64,000 nt of DNA from CAJCJE01 sp035948315 (GTDB taxonomy: Bacteria > Actinomycetota > Actinomycetes > Mycobacteriales > Pseudonocardiaceae), in contig DASZJG010000061.1 in the NCBI GenBank assembly GCA_035948315.1, positions 124,001-188,000 on the forward strand, written 5' to 3'. Positions within the stretch are counted from its first letter, which is position 1. Each line of letters begins with the position of its first letter. The notes under the pieces were generated by a model that worked only from the letters and a program-made list of their open reading frames with translations, did no database searches and was not told where the DNA came from. Positions 8,782 to 16,452 of this stretch are shown here, in pieces. The translations under genes and the position numbers were made by a program.

Positions 8782-9891
8782 TCAGTACGCCAGCGGCGTG
8801 TGTGGAGTGTTCGCGGTCCAGTCGTAGGCCGGGCCGATGAACGTGGGGCCCCAGGCGATGCTCCACACTTCGTGCGTGGATGCCGCGTCGAACACGGTGG
8901 CGTTTCCATTGGGCTGCACGACGACGCTGGCATTGCCCGAAGCGGCTGCGATGCCGCCGGATTTGCCGGCGTTGGCGGTGAGGTCATAAACCGGACCGAG
9001 TGTTCCGTTGGCGTTCCAGGGCGAGTTGATGACGTGCCCGGTGTCATCCGTGCTGATGATGTCGATTGCCCCGCTGGGAGTTACCGCTGCGGTGGGGGTT
9101 CCGTTGGTTGATGGGGTGTGCGGCGCGTTGGCGGTCCAGTCGTAGGCGGGGCCGATGGATGTTGAGCCCCAGGCGATGCTCCAGACGTTGCCGGTGCTGG
9201 CTCTGTCGACCACGACGGCGGTGCCGTCGGATTTCACCACGATGCTGGCATTACCAGATGCTGCTGCGATGCCACCGGATTTGCCGGCGTTGGCGGTAAG
9301 GTCATAGACCGGGCCGAGTGTTCCGTTGGCGTTCCACGGTGAGTTGATGACGTGGCCGGTGCTGTCGGTGCTGATGATGTCGATCGTCCCGCCGGGAGTT
9401 ACCGCTGCGGTGGGGGTTCCGTTGGTTGATGGGGTGTGCGGGGAGTTGGCGGTCCAGTCGTAGGCGGGGCCGATGGAGGTTGAGCCCCAGGCGATGGTCC
9501 AGACGTTGCCGGTGCTGGCCCTGTCGACCACGACGGCGGTGCCGTCGGATTTCACGACGATGCTGGCATTGCCCGAGGCGGCTGGGATGCCGCCGGCTTT
9601 GCCGGCGTTGGCGGTGAGGTCGTAGACCGGGCCGAGTGTGCCGTTGTTGTTGATGGGTGTGTTGATGACGTGGCCGTTGGCGTCGGTGGTGATGACGTCG
9701 ACTGTCCCATTGGGAGCGACGGCGGCGGTTGGGGTGCCTTTGGTCGCGGGGGTGTGTGGGTTGTTGCCGGTCAAATCATAGGCGGGTTGGATAACTCCGG
9801 CTGCGGTGATTGATGAGTCCCAGACGTGGCCGTTCACATCACGGGTGAAGTGGGAGATGGTGCCGTTGTGCAGGACCACAGTGGAGCTTGA
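8782..9891 (-). repeat. Propeller-repeat domain, copy 2 (1.1-kb direct repeat)
   Basis: Partner of 6675-7784 in the same orientation, fused here to an NlpC/P60-like catalytic domain. Both copies end with the same C-terminal residues PHTPLAY before the stop. The shared repeat module behind two different N-terminal domains points to domain duplication followed by N-terminal replacement. Confidence 0.85.
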
Positions 9892-10521
9892 CGAGGCATT
9901 CGAGCCGGATGCGGGAGGAGGGGGAGTGGCGCCGGCCAACTTCGTGTAGTGCTGCGGATAGAAGCTCCCGTGTCCGGGATCGTAGGGATACTGGATGATG
10001 CGATACGCGGTGCCGTAGCTGCCGGTCGGGCCGTGCTGTTCGAATCCCCAGTACGCGCTGTGGCTGCTGTCGGTCCAGTGGTCGAACAGCACCACGTGGC
10101 CGTCGGGGCCGGCGATGGGGTTGGTGAGGATGTCGCCCTGTTGCAGACTGTCCTTGGCGACATCGACGAATCCGTTGGCCTCATACATGTCAGCGGAGTT
10201 CAGTGCGGCCAGGCCGGTCGGGGTCAGGTGTAGTGCCATCGACACGAAACCCGAGCAGTCCGTTCGGTACGTGACGCCCGCGGGATCGGGCCACAGGCCG
10301 CCGGTGTCGTAGATGACGCCCTGGCCGCCGTTGGCGTTGATCCATGACATGGCGCGCTGGGCGGCCATGCAGCCGTAGATCGTCCCGTCCGGGGACGAGG
10401 TGTCGTTGCAGGTGACGGCTGTGTCAGCGTGCGCCGGAGCAGCGGCTACGAGTCCGCCGCCGGCAAGGACGAGCAGCAGACCGATCGCGCTGAGCAGGCT
10501 GGTTCTCTTCGGGAAACGCAC
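8782..10521 (-). CDS. Secreted NlpC/P60-like hydrolase with seven-blade propeller domain
   Basis: 579 residues from the GTG at 10521, selected because TTAGGAG lies seven bases upstream; a longer frame lacks a site and runs through the operator. The signal peptide is cut near APAHA. Residues ~30-200 look like an NlpC/P60-type papain-fold domain: catalytic Cys in TDCSGFVSM (about Cys89), His in DGHVVLFDHW (about His142), and the QQGDIL turn typical of these enzymes. The family cleaves peptidoglycan stem peptides or related amides. A proline-rich linker leads to the seven-blade repeat domain (~211-579), probably a glycan-binding module that places the enzyme on a surface. First gene of a two-gene operon, under the operator at 10620. 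Confidence 0.78.
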   Translation of the reverse strand: MRFPKRTSLLSAIGLLLVLAGGGLVAAAPAHADTAVTCNDTSSPDGTIYGCMAAQRAMSWINANGGQGVIYDTGGLWPDPAGVTYRTDCSGFVSMALHLTPTGLAALNSADMYEANGFVDVAKDSLQQGDILTNPIAGPDGHVVLFDHWTDSSHSAYWGFEQHGPTGSYGTAYRIIQYPYDPGHGSFYPQHYTKLAGATPPPPASGSNASSSSTVVLHNGTISHFTRDVNGHVWDSSITAAGVIQPAYDLTGNNPHTPATKGTPTAAVAPNGTVDVITTDANGHVINTPINNNGTLGPVYDLTANAGKAGGIPAASGNASIVVKSDGTAVVVDRASTGNVWTIAWGSTSIGPAYDWTANSPHTPSTNGTPTAAVTPGGTIDIISTDSTGHVINSPWNANGTLGPVYDLTANAGKSGGIAAASGNASIVVKSDGTAVVVDRASTGNVWSIAWGSTSIGPAYDWTANAPHTPSTNGTPTAAVTPSGAIDIISTDDTGHVINSPWNANGTLGPVYDLTANAGKSGGIAAASGNASVVVQPNGNATVFDAASTHEVWSIAWGPTFIGPAYDWTANTPHTPLAY

Positions 10522-10619
10522 AGTGGGTCTCCTAAGTGATTGAACAAATGTCGTTGCCGCATCAAGGCATTCGATCGCCCCCCGCGTCAGCACGCAGCGT
10601 ACGGATGACCGTGACCGCC

Positions 10620-10653
10620 GACCAGCCTTTGCGCTCAGGCGCAAACATGCTGG
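10620..10653. promoter_or_regulatory. Shared 34-bp palindromic operator, site A
   Basis: The arms are CCAGC-n-TTTGC on the left and GCAAACATGCTGG on the right, with an eight-base centre; the core TTTGCGC-TCAG-GCGCAAA is a perfect inverted repeat (10628-10645). The same sequence, with equal spacing, recurs at 40703-40736. It lies between the NlpC/P60-like gene and the divergent ArsR-type regulator and overlaps the expected -35 of the latter, so autoregulation is likely. Confidence 0.65.
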
Positions 10654-10673
10654 TCGCGGTGTGTGGCAGTAGG

Positions 10674-10679
10674 CATACT
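10674..10679 (+). promoter_or_regulatory. -10 hexamer of a leaderless promoter for the ArsR-type regulator
   Basis: CATACT is followed after six bases by the GTG at 10686, a spacing that puts the transcription start on the start codon. The same layout (CATACT then about seven bases, GTG) occurs at 63047. The -35 region would lie in the right arm of operator site A. Confidence 0.5.
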
Positions 10680-10685
10680 GACCGG

Positions 10686-11669
10686 GTGCTGCGGATTCAC
10701 TTCACCTCGGACGACCTGGCCAGGACAACCGTGGCAAACACGCACGATCCACTGTGGGAGGTGATGTTCAGCAGTTTTCGGCTCAGGAAAGCCAGCCGCC
10801 ATCCGGAACTCCTCCGCTGGGCCGAGGAGGTCCGCAACGACCGCGTTCGAGCTCTGCGGCTGGCTCCGGGCGCGCGGCTCCTGTCCGTGCTGGCGCCCAA
10901 AGGCACCTACATTCCCGACTTCCTCACCCCGGATGCCAGCAAGGACGGACTGGACGCCGGCCTGGCGGCCATCATGTCCACTCCGCGCGAACGGCTGCGT
11001 CGTGAGTTGGCGCGGCTCGCACTGCGCAGCCCCGTGCCGGACTGGATTCGTCCACTGTCCGTAGGGGACGTCGAGTTTCTCCGTCGACTCACCGACGAAC
11101 TGCGGGCCTATTACGACAGTGTCATCGCGCCGCACCACGAACACATTCAGCGCGGCATCGACGCAGACATCGCGCGTCGCGCTCCGGCCATGGCGGAACG
11201 GGGCATCGAGGGCCTGTTGAACGGCATGCAGGATGGCGCGCGGTGGCGAGCGCCGGTGCTGGAGGTCGACTACCGCGTCGACAAGGACCTGTACCTCGAT
11301 GGCCGTGGCCTGCGCATCGTGCCCTCGTACTTCAGCAGGGGCACCGCCGACTCGCTCGCCGACACCGCGCTGCCTCCCGTTCTGGTCTTCCCGATCGCCC
11401 AGGACTGCCGGTCGACGCTGTTGACTGCCGAGCACGCCCGCCGATCCCTGGCAGCACTGCTGGGCGCAACCAGGGCTGCTGTTCTCCTGGCCGTCGGATC
11501 CGGCGCCACCACTACCGAATTGGCGCGCGGGCTCAGCACCTCGCCGGCGTCGGTCAGTCGACACACGGGAGTGCTGCGCGACGCCGGCCTGATCACCACT
11601 CATCGGACCGGCGCCGCGGTCGTCCACTCCCTTACTCCGTTGGGTGCGTCGCTGCTCGACTCCCATTGA
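10686..11669 (+). CDS. DUF5937/ArsR-type winged-helix transcription regulator
   Basis: 327 residues from the leaderless GTG at 10686 (LRIHFTSDDLARTTVA at the N-terminus is the usual beginning of this family). The long N-terminal region is the DUF5937 type. The C-terminal ~75 residues are a winged helix-turn-helix (TTELARGLSTSPASVSRHTG then VLRDAGLITTHRTG) of ArsR/SmtB style without metal-binding cysteines. It is divergent from the NlpC/propeller operon with operator A in between, so I infer it controls that operon and itself. Its 3' end overlaps the convergent MauE-like gene by 38 bp. Confidence 0.82.
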   Translation: MLRIHFTSDDLARTTVANTHDPLWEVMFSSFRLRKASRHPELLRWAEEVRNDRVRALRLAPGARLLSVLAPKGTYIPDFLTPDASKDGLDAGLAAIMSTPRERLRRELARLALRSPVPDWIRPLSVGDVEFLRRLTDELRAYYDSVIAPHHEHIQRGIDADIARRAPAMAERGIEGLLNGMQDGARWRAPVLEVDYRVDKDLYLDGRGLRIVPSYFSRGTADSLADTALPPVLVFPIAQDCRSTLLTAEHARRSLAALLGATRAAVLLAVGSGATTTELARGLSTSPASVSRHTGVLRDAGLITTHRTGAAVVHSLTPLGASLLDSH

Positions 11670-12438
11670 CCGCGGGTTCCGCGACCAGCGCGACCTTGAC
11701 CTCGTCCGGTTGGTAGGCGAGACGCGGCACGGCGAAAACGGCGGTCAACCGCTCACTGTCCCGCACGGCCGAGTAGCTGAGCACCCGCCACGCCCCCTCG
11801 TCCCAGGCGTCCAGCAGGTCCGATCGCAACCAACCGGCGACTGAGCGGTAGGCGGCACTCTGCTGGAGTTGCCGAACCGTCGATGCCACCGGAATGGTGA
11901 ATTCGCCATTGGCCGCCAGTGGATGACGGCGACGCAATCGCCAACTCCGCAACGGCAATAGCCAGTACCGGTCCAGTTCCGCCGACAGCGCCAGCATGAT
12001 CAGGACCAGCGGTAGGGCTGCCGCGACGGCTGAGACCGTCATCGGCGAGCGGACGATGCCGAGTGCGCTGGCAGCCAACAGCACGCCGACGCGCCAGAAA
12101 GCCCTCGGGCCGATCGGCGCTCCGTTGCTACCGAGGCAGCCGCAACTCGAACCGGGTGCGGCGATCTTGGCGTAACCGAGATACCCCAGCAGTCCGATCG
12201 ACCAGGCGCAGCCGATGATCGGGCCGGCCGGCAGCGCGAGCACCAGCACGGCAACGACCAGTTCGGCGACGCCGACCAACCGCCACACCGCCGCGACCCG
12301 TTCCGCGCCAACGACATTGGCCAATGCCGACCTGGCGGCCGCGAGCCGTGCATTGCGGTTGGCCAACTTCACCACGCCTGCGATAGCCAACAGCGCGGCC
12401 ACCGCGAGCCGAGCACCGCCGATCACTGTCTCCATCAT
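11632..12438 (-). CDS. MauE/DoxX-like redox-associated membrane protein
   Basis: 268 residues. Four to five hydrophobic segments (about residues 5-20, 50-75, 80-95, 118-135, 138-155) surround a short SCGCLG loop near residue 99, the cysteine signature of MauE-type proteins, followed by a ~110-residue cytoplasmic tail. MauE is needed for maturation of the disulfide-rich light chain of methylamine dehydrogenase; relatives act in quinone-linked thiol redox. Here it is the last gene of a tight operon (17 bp gap) whose first gene encodes a 16-cysteine protein, so a disulfide-forming role is the natural inference. GGGGAG precedes the start. No other methylamine dehydrogenase genes are nearby. Confidence 0.8.
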   Translation of the reverse strand: MMETVIGGARLAVAALLAIAGVVKLANRNARLAAARSALANVVGAERVAAVWRLVGVAELVVAVLVLALPAGPIIGCAWSIGLLGYLGYAKIAAPGSSCGCLGSNGAPIGPRAFWRVGVLLAASALGIVRSPMTVSAVAAALPLVLIMLALSAELDRYWLLPLRSWRLRRRHPLAANGEFTIPVASTVRQLQQSAAYRSVAGWLRSDLLDAWDEGAWRVLSYSAVRDSERLTAVFAVPRLAYQPDEVKVALVAEPAVNGSRAATHPTE

Positions 12439-12455
12439 CGCGACTCCCCGGATCG

Positions 12456-13082
12456 TCAGGCTGCGGTGTGAATGGTGGCGATGTCGACCTGGTTGGTGTC
12501 CGGTCGCCAGGCGCCGATCACCTGCGCGTGCCGGCCGACCTGGATCAGCGAGAGGTCGCTGACCGCGGGCGTGCCGTTGTAGACCGCGGCGGTCGTGCCC
12601 GGCACGACGTTGCCGACGATGCGCTGCCCTCGGTGATCGAGTTGCAGGGCCTTCGATCCGACGGCGACGATGTGGGTCTCCAGGTTCACGATGTTGAACC
12701 AGACCGCGTCCGCGGCGAGCACACCGTCGGGCAGCCGGACGCCGCGGGCGTACAGGCCGTCACCGACCTTCGCCTGGTCCAATGTGGTCGGACGCAACTT
12801 CCATAAGCTGGTTCCGTTGGTGACCGCGATGCGGTGCAGGGTACCGTCCGAACCTGACACCATGAGCATGCCGCCGTTGACGGAGACGATTCGGCCTTCC
12901 GCGAAGTTCGGATCGACCTGGCCGGGCCCGAGGGACGCGGTGCGTTGGGCTGCCGCCTGCGCGGCCTGCGGGGTGAGTGCGCCGAGCGCGGTGGCGCCGA
13001 CGATCGCGGCGCCACCGCCCAGGACGGCCCTGGTGAGGAACCGGCGACGGCCGAGAAGCTTGTCTGAGCTTGATTCGGACAT
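12456..13082 (-). CDS. Tat-exported protein with two OB-like beta repeats
   Basis: 208 residues, with AGGAGG seven bases before the ATG. The N-terminus has a twin-arginine signal (RRRFLT at residues 12-17, hydrophobic core, cut near AQAAA). The mature part shows two ~70-residue beta-rich repeats, GRIVSVNGGMLMVSG and VAVGSKALQLDHRGQRIVG, resembling the DUF5666/OB-like pattern. I do not recognise an enzyme. It sits between the Cys-rich gene (15 bp gap) and the MauE-like gene (17 bp gap), so it probably works with both outside the cell. Tat export suggests it folds, or binds a partner, before crossing the membrane. Confidence 0.78.
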   Translation of the reverse strand: MSESSSDKLLGRRRFLTRAVLGGGAAIVGATALGALTPQAAQAAAQRTASLGPGQVDPNFAEGRIVSVNGGMLMVSGSDGTLHRIAVTNGTSLWKLRPTTLDQAKVGDGLYARGVRLPDGVLAADAVWFNIVNLETHIVAVGSKALQLDHRGQRIVGNVVPGTTAAVYNGTPAVSDLSLIQVGRHAQVIGAWRPDTNQVDIATIHTAA

Positions 13083-13097
13083 GACTGTCCCTCCTGA

Positions 13098-13535
13098 TCA
13101 GCTGTGCACGGAAACGGCGGTCAGGCCGTTGGAGAGACTGGACACGTGGCTGAACGCGGCCGGGGTCAGGTCGATCAGCCGGTCGGTCGCGCATTTGCCG
13201 TTGCCGCAACAGGTCCGCTCGCCGCACCAGTAGTTCGTGTGCGGGCCACAGTCCGCTATGGACACCGTGATGTTGGCGCCGTTGCACAGGCCGCCGACGT
13301 AGAAGGTGTGGCCGCAGCCCCATCGGAGCAGGCTCTGGCCGCACTCGTCGGGCCGGGTCTCGTCGAAACATGCCTGCGAGGCGTTGGGCCAGGCGCACTG
13401 CATCGAACCGGAGTTGCAGTTGCCGCACGCGCCGCCACCAGCGCCCCCGCACGGCCCCCAGGCCGTGCCGCAGCAGAACCAGGAGGCTTCGCAGGTCATC
13501 GGTGTCGCGGGGGAAGGAGGTTGGGCATTCGCCAT
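13098..13535 (-). CDS. Sixteen-cysteine barwin/RlpA-like protein without signal peptide
   Basis: 145 residues from the ATG at 13535, chosen because AAAGGAG (13542-13548) lies six bases away. The N-terminal half is Gly/Cys-rich (WFCCGTAWGPCGG, GACGNC). The C-terminal half has the double-psi-beta-barrel pattern VSIADCGP ... RLIDLTPAAFSHV, as in expansin and RlpA folds. Sixteen cysteines imply many disulfides or metal sites, yet no Sec, Tat or lipoprotein signal is visible. Co-transcription with a Tat substrate and a MauE-like redox protein suggests export on the Tat partner and oxidation outside. The resemblance to methylamine dehydrogenase light chain is limited to cysteine content and the MauE link. 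Confidence 0.72.
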   Translation of the reverse strand: MANAQPPSPATPMTCEASWFCCGTAWGPCGGAGGGACGNCNSGSMQCAWPNASQACFDETRPDECGQSLLRWGCGHTFYVGGLCNGANITVSIADCGPHTNYWCGERTCCGNGKCATDRLIDLTPAAFSHVSSLSNGLTAVSVHS

Positions 13536-13556
13536 CTTATGCTCCTTTGTGGACAC

Positions 13557-13887
13557 TGAACGTGGACATGGGTTGGCTGCGTGAGCATGCCGAACCGTGG
13601 TCCGGTGCCGTAGGAAGCAGGCGTGTGCTCACGTGGCCCTCAGCGCGTGGCACCCGAATCGGCAGGGTTCGGCGCTCACGCACACACGTGGTGGTTGGTT
13701 ATTATCTGATCTGAGCGGACAGTACTCGTGGTGTTCCGATCGCGCAGTGCTCCATTCGGGGAAAGATTGCTGGTGAATCGATGTTTCGGGCCGTTAACTG
13801 TTGACCAGATCGGTGTGGACGATGAGTTTCGCCGGGGGCTCCGGTCTCATTGGCAGAACCCGATCAACCTGACTCCAGGAGCGCATC
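13557..13887. other. Divergent intergenic region
   Basis: 331 bases between the Cys-rich cassette and the RibD-like gene. It contains an AT-rich spot TTGGTTATTATCTGATC near 13695 and a TTGACC near 13800 that could belong to promoters, but I cannot pair them confidently. No short ORF with a convincing ribosome binding site was found. Confidence 0.4.
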
Positions 13888-14466
13888 ATGACCGCGACCT
13901 ACACCTTCGACGTCTTTTCCAGCCTCGACGGCTTCGGCTCCGCGACCGCCAAGTGGGGCGGCTACTGGGGAAAGCAGGGACCCGAACTGCTGGCGCACCG
14001 CCTCGGCCTGTACAGCGCTGAGCAGCGGATGGTCTTCGGGGCCAACACCTATCGGGCGTTCGCCCGGATGGTGTCCGAGAGCAGCGAGGATGCCGAGGTG
14101 TTCGACCCGTGGGTGACCCGGATGCGGAACATGCCGGCAACGGTCGTGTCGAGGACGCTGGACGGACCGCTCGACCCGTGGGCGGCGACCGTCGTGCGCG
14201 GGGATGCCGTCGACGTCGTCGCCGCGCTGAAGCAGGAGTCGGACGTGCCGTTGCGCTCGCACGGCAGCCTGTCGATGAACCGGGCGCTTATGGCCGCCGG
14301 CCTGGTCGACGTGGTTCAGGTGACGGTCTTTCCGGTGATCACCGGCGAGAACGGGTCAGAGCCGATCTTCGGCGGTGCGGCCGACTTCGACCTCGAGCTG
14401 ATCGAGACCCGGACGCTCGACGGCCGCACGCAGGAGTTGGTCTATCGGCCCACCCTGCATGACTGA
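13888..14466 (+). CDS. RibD C-terminal/dihydrofolate-reductase-fold protein
   Basis: 192 residues with AGGAG eight bases upstream of the ATG. The pattern FDVFSSLDGFG at the N-terminus, MVFGANTYRAF near residue 50 and VDVVQVTVFPVITGENG near residue 140 is that of the RibD_C/YwjB-type reductases related to DHFR, which bind NADPH. Physiological substrates of these stand-alone proteins are mostly unknown. It converges with the NarL-type regulator gene with 17 bp between. Confidence 0.85.
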   Translation: MTATYTFDVFSSLDGFGSATAKWGGYWGKQGPELLAHRLGLYSAEQRMVFGANTYRAFARMVSESSEDAEVFDPWVTRMRNMPATVVSRTLDGPLDPWAATVVRGDAVDVVAALKQESDVPLRSHGSLSMNRALMAAGLVDVVQVTVFPVITGENGSEPIFGGAADFDLELIETRTLDGRTQELVYRPTLHD

Positions 14467-14483
14467 GCCCGGGACTTGTTGTG

Positions 14484-15158
14484 TCAGCCGGGTTCGACGA
14501 GGCCGGTCTGGTAGGCGAACACGACGGCCTGCACGCGGTCGCGCAGGTTCAGCTTGTTGAGCAGCCGGCCGATGTGCGTTTTCACGGTCGCCTCGGCGAG
14601 GTGCAGTTCCTGCGCGATCTCGGCGTTGGACATGCCGTTGGCGAGTTTGGTCAGGACCTCGCGCTCGCGGTCGGTGAGCCGAGCCAGGCGCATGTCGCTC
14701 GTGGAGTGCGCGCGGCCACCTGGGTCGGGCAGTCGGTGCGCCATGGTGGCCAGCAGCCGTCGGGTGACGCTGGGCGCGACCACGGCGTCGCCGCTGGCCA
14801 CCGCGCGGATGCCGGAGAGCAGGTCGGCGGGCGGCGCGTTCTTCAGCAGGAAACCGCTGGCCCCGACGCGCAGCGCGGCATAGGCGTACTCGTCGAGGTC
14901 GAAGGTGGTGAGGATCAGCACCCGGGAGCGGCCGTGATCGGCCACGATCTGTTTGGTGGCCTCGATGCCGTCGGTGCCGGGCATCCGCACATCCATCAGG
15001 ATGACGTCGGGATCCAGCTCCGCGGTCTGCCGCACCGCCCCGGCGCCGTCGCCCGCTTCGCCGATCACCCGCATGTCCGGTTGCGAGTCCAGGACGAGTC
15101 GGAAACCGAGCCGTAGCAACGGTTCGTCGTCCACGAGCAGGATGCGGATGGTGCTCAC
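14484..15158 (-). CDS. NarL/LuxR-family response regulator
   Basis: 224 residues. The receiver domain has the acidic pair VDDE near residue 10, the phospho-acceptor Asp in ILMDVRMPG (about Asp54) and the late Lys in FLLKNAP. The C-terminal LuxR helix-turn-helix (LTDREREVLTKLANGMSNAE) ends the protein. The GTG start overlaps the kinase stop as GTGA, indicating translational coupling. It probably controls the ABC exporter genes upstream in the same operon. Confidence 0.95.
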   Translation of the reverse strand: MSTIRILLVDDEPLLRLGFRLVLDSQPDMRVIGEAGDGAGAVRQTAELDPDVILMDVRMPGTDGIEATKQIVADHGRSRVLILTTFDLDEYAYAALRVGASGFLLKNAPPADLLSGIRAVASGDAVVAPSVTRRLLATMAHRLPDPGGRAHSTSDMRLARLTDREREVLTKLANGMSNAEIAQELHLAEATVKTHIGRLLNKLNLRDRVQAVVFAYQTGLVEPG

Positions 15159-16387
15159 GCGGGCCTCGGGCAGGTGAAGATGGCTCGCACCTGCCAGCCT
15201 CCGTGCGGGCGCCGACCGGCGTCCACGTGGCCGCCGAAGACGCTGGCCCGTTCCCGCATGCCCGTCAGGCCGTGACCGGTGCCGGTCGCGGCCAGCGGTT
15301 CGCCGCGGCCGTCGTCGCTCACGTAGAGCAGGATGCTCGGCTCGGCGTAGCTGAGCGTCACCTGGGCCCGGGTGGGGTCTTTGGCGTGTTTGAGGACATT
15401 GGTCAGCGACTCCTGCACCACCCGGTACACGGCCAGTTGCGCGGTCGGCGAGATCGGGAACGGTGTGCCGGACACGGTGAGGGTGGTGGGCAGGCCGGCG
15501 GCGCGCACCTGGGTGAGCAGCTCGTCGATCTGGTCGAGGCCGGGTTGGGGCGTGCGCGGCTGGGTCAGATCCGCCTGGTCGGCGCCGCGCAGCACGCCGA
15601 CGAGCCGCTGCATCTCGGCCAGCGCCTGACGGCCGATCTGGGACGCCTGCGCCGCCGCGCCGGCCGCCGCGACCGGGTCGCTCTCGGCCGCGAAGGCGAC
15701 CCCGTCGGCGAGTGCGATCAACACCGACAGATTATGCGCCACGATGTCGTGCATCTCGCGGGCGATCCGGGTCCGCTCCGCGGCCGTGGCGAGCTGGGAC
15801 TGCTGGTCGCGCTCGCGTTCCGCGCGGATCGCGCGGTCTTCCAGCGATGCCAGGTAGGCGCGCCGGGTGCGGATGTTCACGCCGAGCACGAACGCGGCGG
15901 TGACCAGGCCGGACAGGAACACGATGGCGGCGAGGACGCCGTCGATGCCGCCGCTCGCCCAACGAAGGGACGCGATCACCACGCCGATCTCCACCGCTCC
16001 GGCGGCGATCAGCGCGCGTCGTCGGGCGCAGTGCGCTGCGACGCTGTAGAGGGCGATGAGCAGGGCGGCGTCGATCAACACCGCCCTGCCGAACCACCAC
16101 TGGCCGATCGCTATCAGGTAGAGCCACGCGAAGGTGGTCTGCGGATACCGGCGGCGCAGCACGAGTGGCGCGGCCAGCGCGCTCTGCGCGAGCACGCTGG
16201 GCCACATCGCGGGATTCAGGACGGCTCGGGGTGCCCAGGCGGCGCCGATCACCACCACGGCGAACGCGATGTCGACGGTCGCGCTGTGCCGCACCGCCCA
16301 GGCGCGTACGCGCTCGAAGCGGGGCCATGCGGAACCCGCCTGGCCCCCTTCGCCCGGTCCGGTGGTCAACGCGACATCGTGGCCCAC
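15155..16387 (-). CDS. Sensor histidine kinase, HisKA_3 type
   Basis: 410 residues. Five or six N-terminal membrane segments (to about residue 175) are followed by a coiled linker, the HisKA_3 dimerisation box EMHDIVAHNLSVLIALADG with the phosphorylated His, and an HATPase domain with N box (ESLTNVLKHA), DDGRG and GHGLTGMRERA. It pairs with the NarL-type regulator by a 4-bp overlap. The sensing region is embedded in the membrane, typical of kinases linked to ABC exporters for envelope-active compounds. Confidence 0.93.
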   Translation of the reverse strand: MGHDVALTTGPGEGGQAGSAWPRFERVRAWAVRHSATVDIAFAVVVIGAAWAPRAVLNPAMWPSVLAQSALAAPLVLRRRYPQTTFAWLYLIAIGQWWFGRAVLIDAALLIALYSVAAHCARRRALIAAGAVEIGVVIASLRWASGGIDGVLAAIVFLSGLVTAAFVLGVNIRTRRAYLASLEDRAIRAERERDQQSQLATAAERTRIAREMHDIVAHNLSVLIALADGVAFAAESDPVAAAGAAAQASQIGRQALAEMQRLVGVLRGADQADLTQPRTPQPGLDQIDELLTQVRAAGLPTTLTVSGTPFPISPTAQLAVYRVVQESLTNVLKHAKDPTRAQVTLSYAEPSILLYVSDDGRGEPLAATGTGHGLTGMRERASVFGGHVDAGRRPHGGWQVRAIFTCPRPA

Positions 16388-16411
16388 CCGACCATCATCT
16401 CTCTGCGCTGT

Positions 16412-16452
16412 GCTGATCGCTCAGGGCTGATCGCTCAGTGCTGATCGCTCAG
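16412..16452. repeat. Three tandem copies of a 14-bp repeat
   Basis: GCTGATCGCTCAG occurs at 16412-16424, 16426-16438 and 16440-16452, each followed by one variable base. The first copy read on the minus strand contains the permease stop (16449-16451). It lies in the 61-bp gap between permease and kinase genes. Because every unit contains TGA on the minus strand, repeat loss or gain would not extend the permease. Confidence 0.85.

Noticed and set aside
6675..9891. CRISPR array or transposon-type direct repeats
   Set aside because: The repeats are in frame, encode beta-propeller blades and have no unique spacers or inverted ends.
13098..13535. Methylamine dehydrogenase light chain for the Cys-rich protein
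   Set aside because: Only the cysteine richness and the MauE neighbour agree. The tryptophan pair and surrounding sequence for TTQ are not recognisable, and no heavy-chain gene is present.
13568..13714. Small ORF upstream of the RibD-like gene
   Set aside because: Arg-rich random composition and no ribosome binding site.
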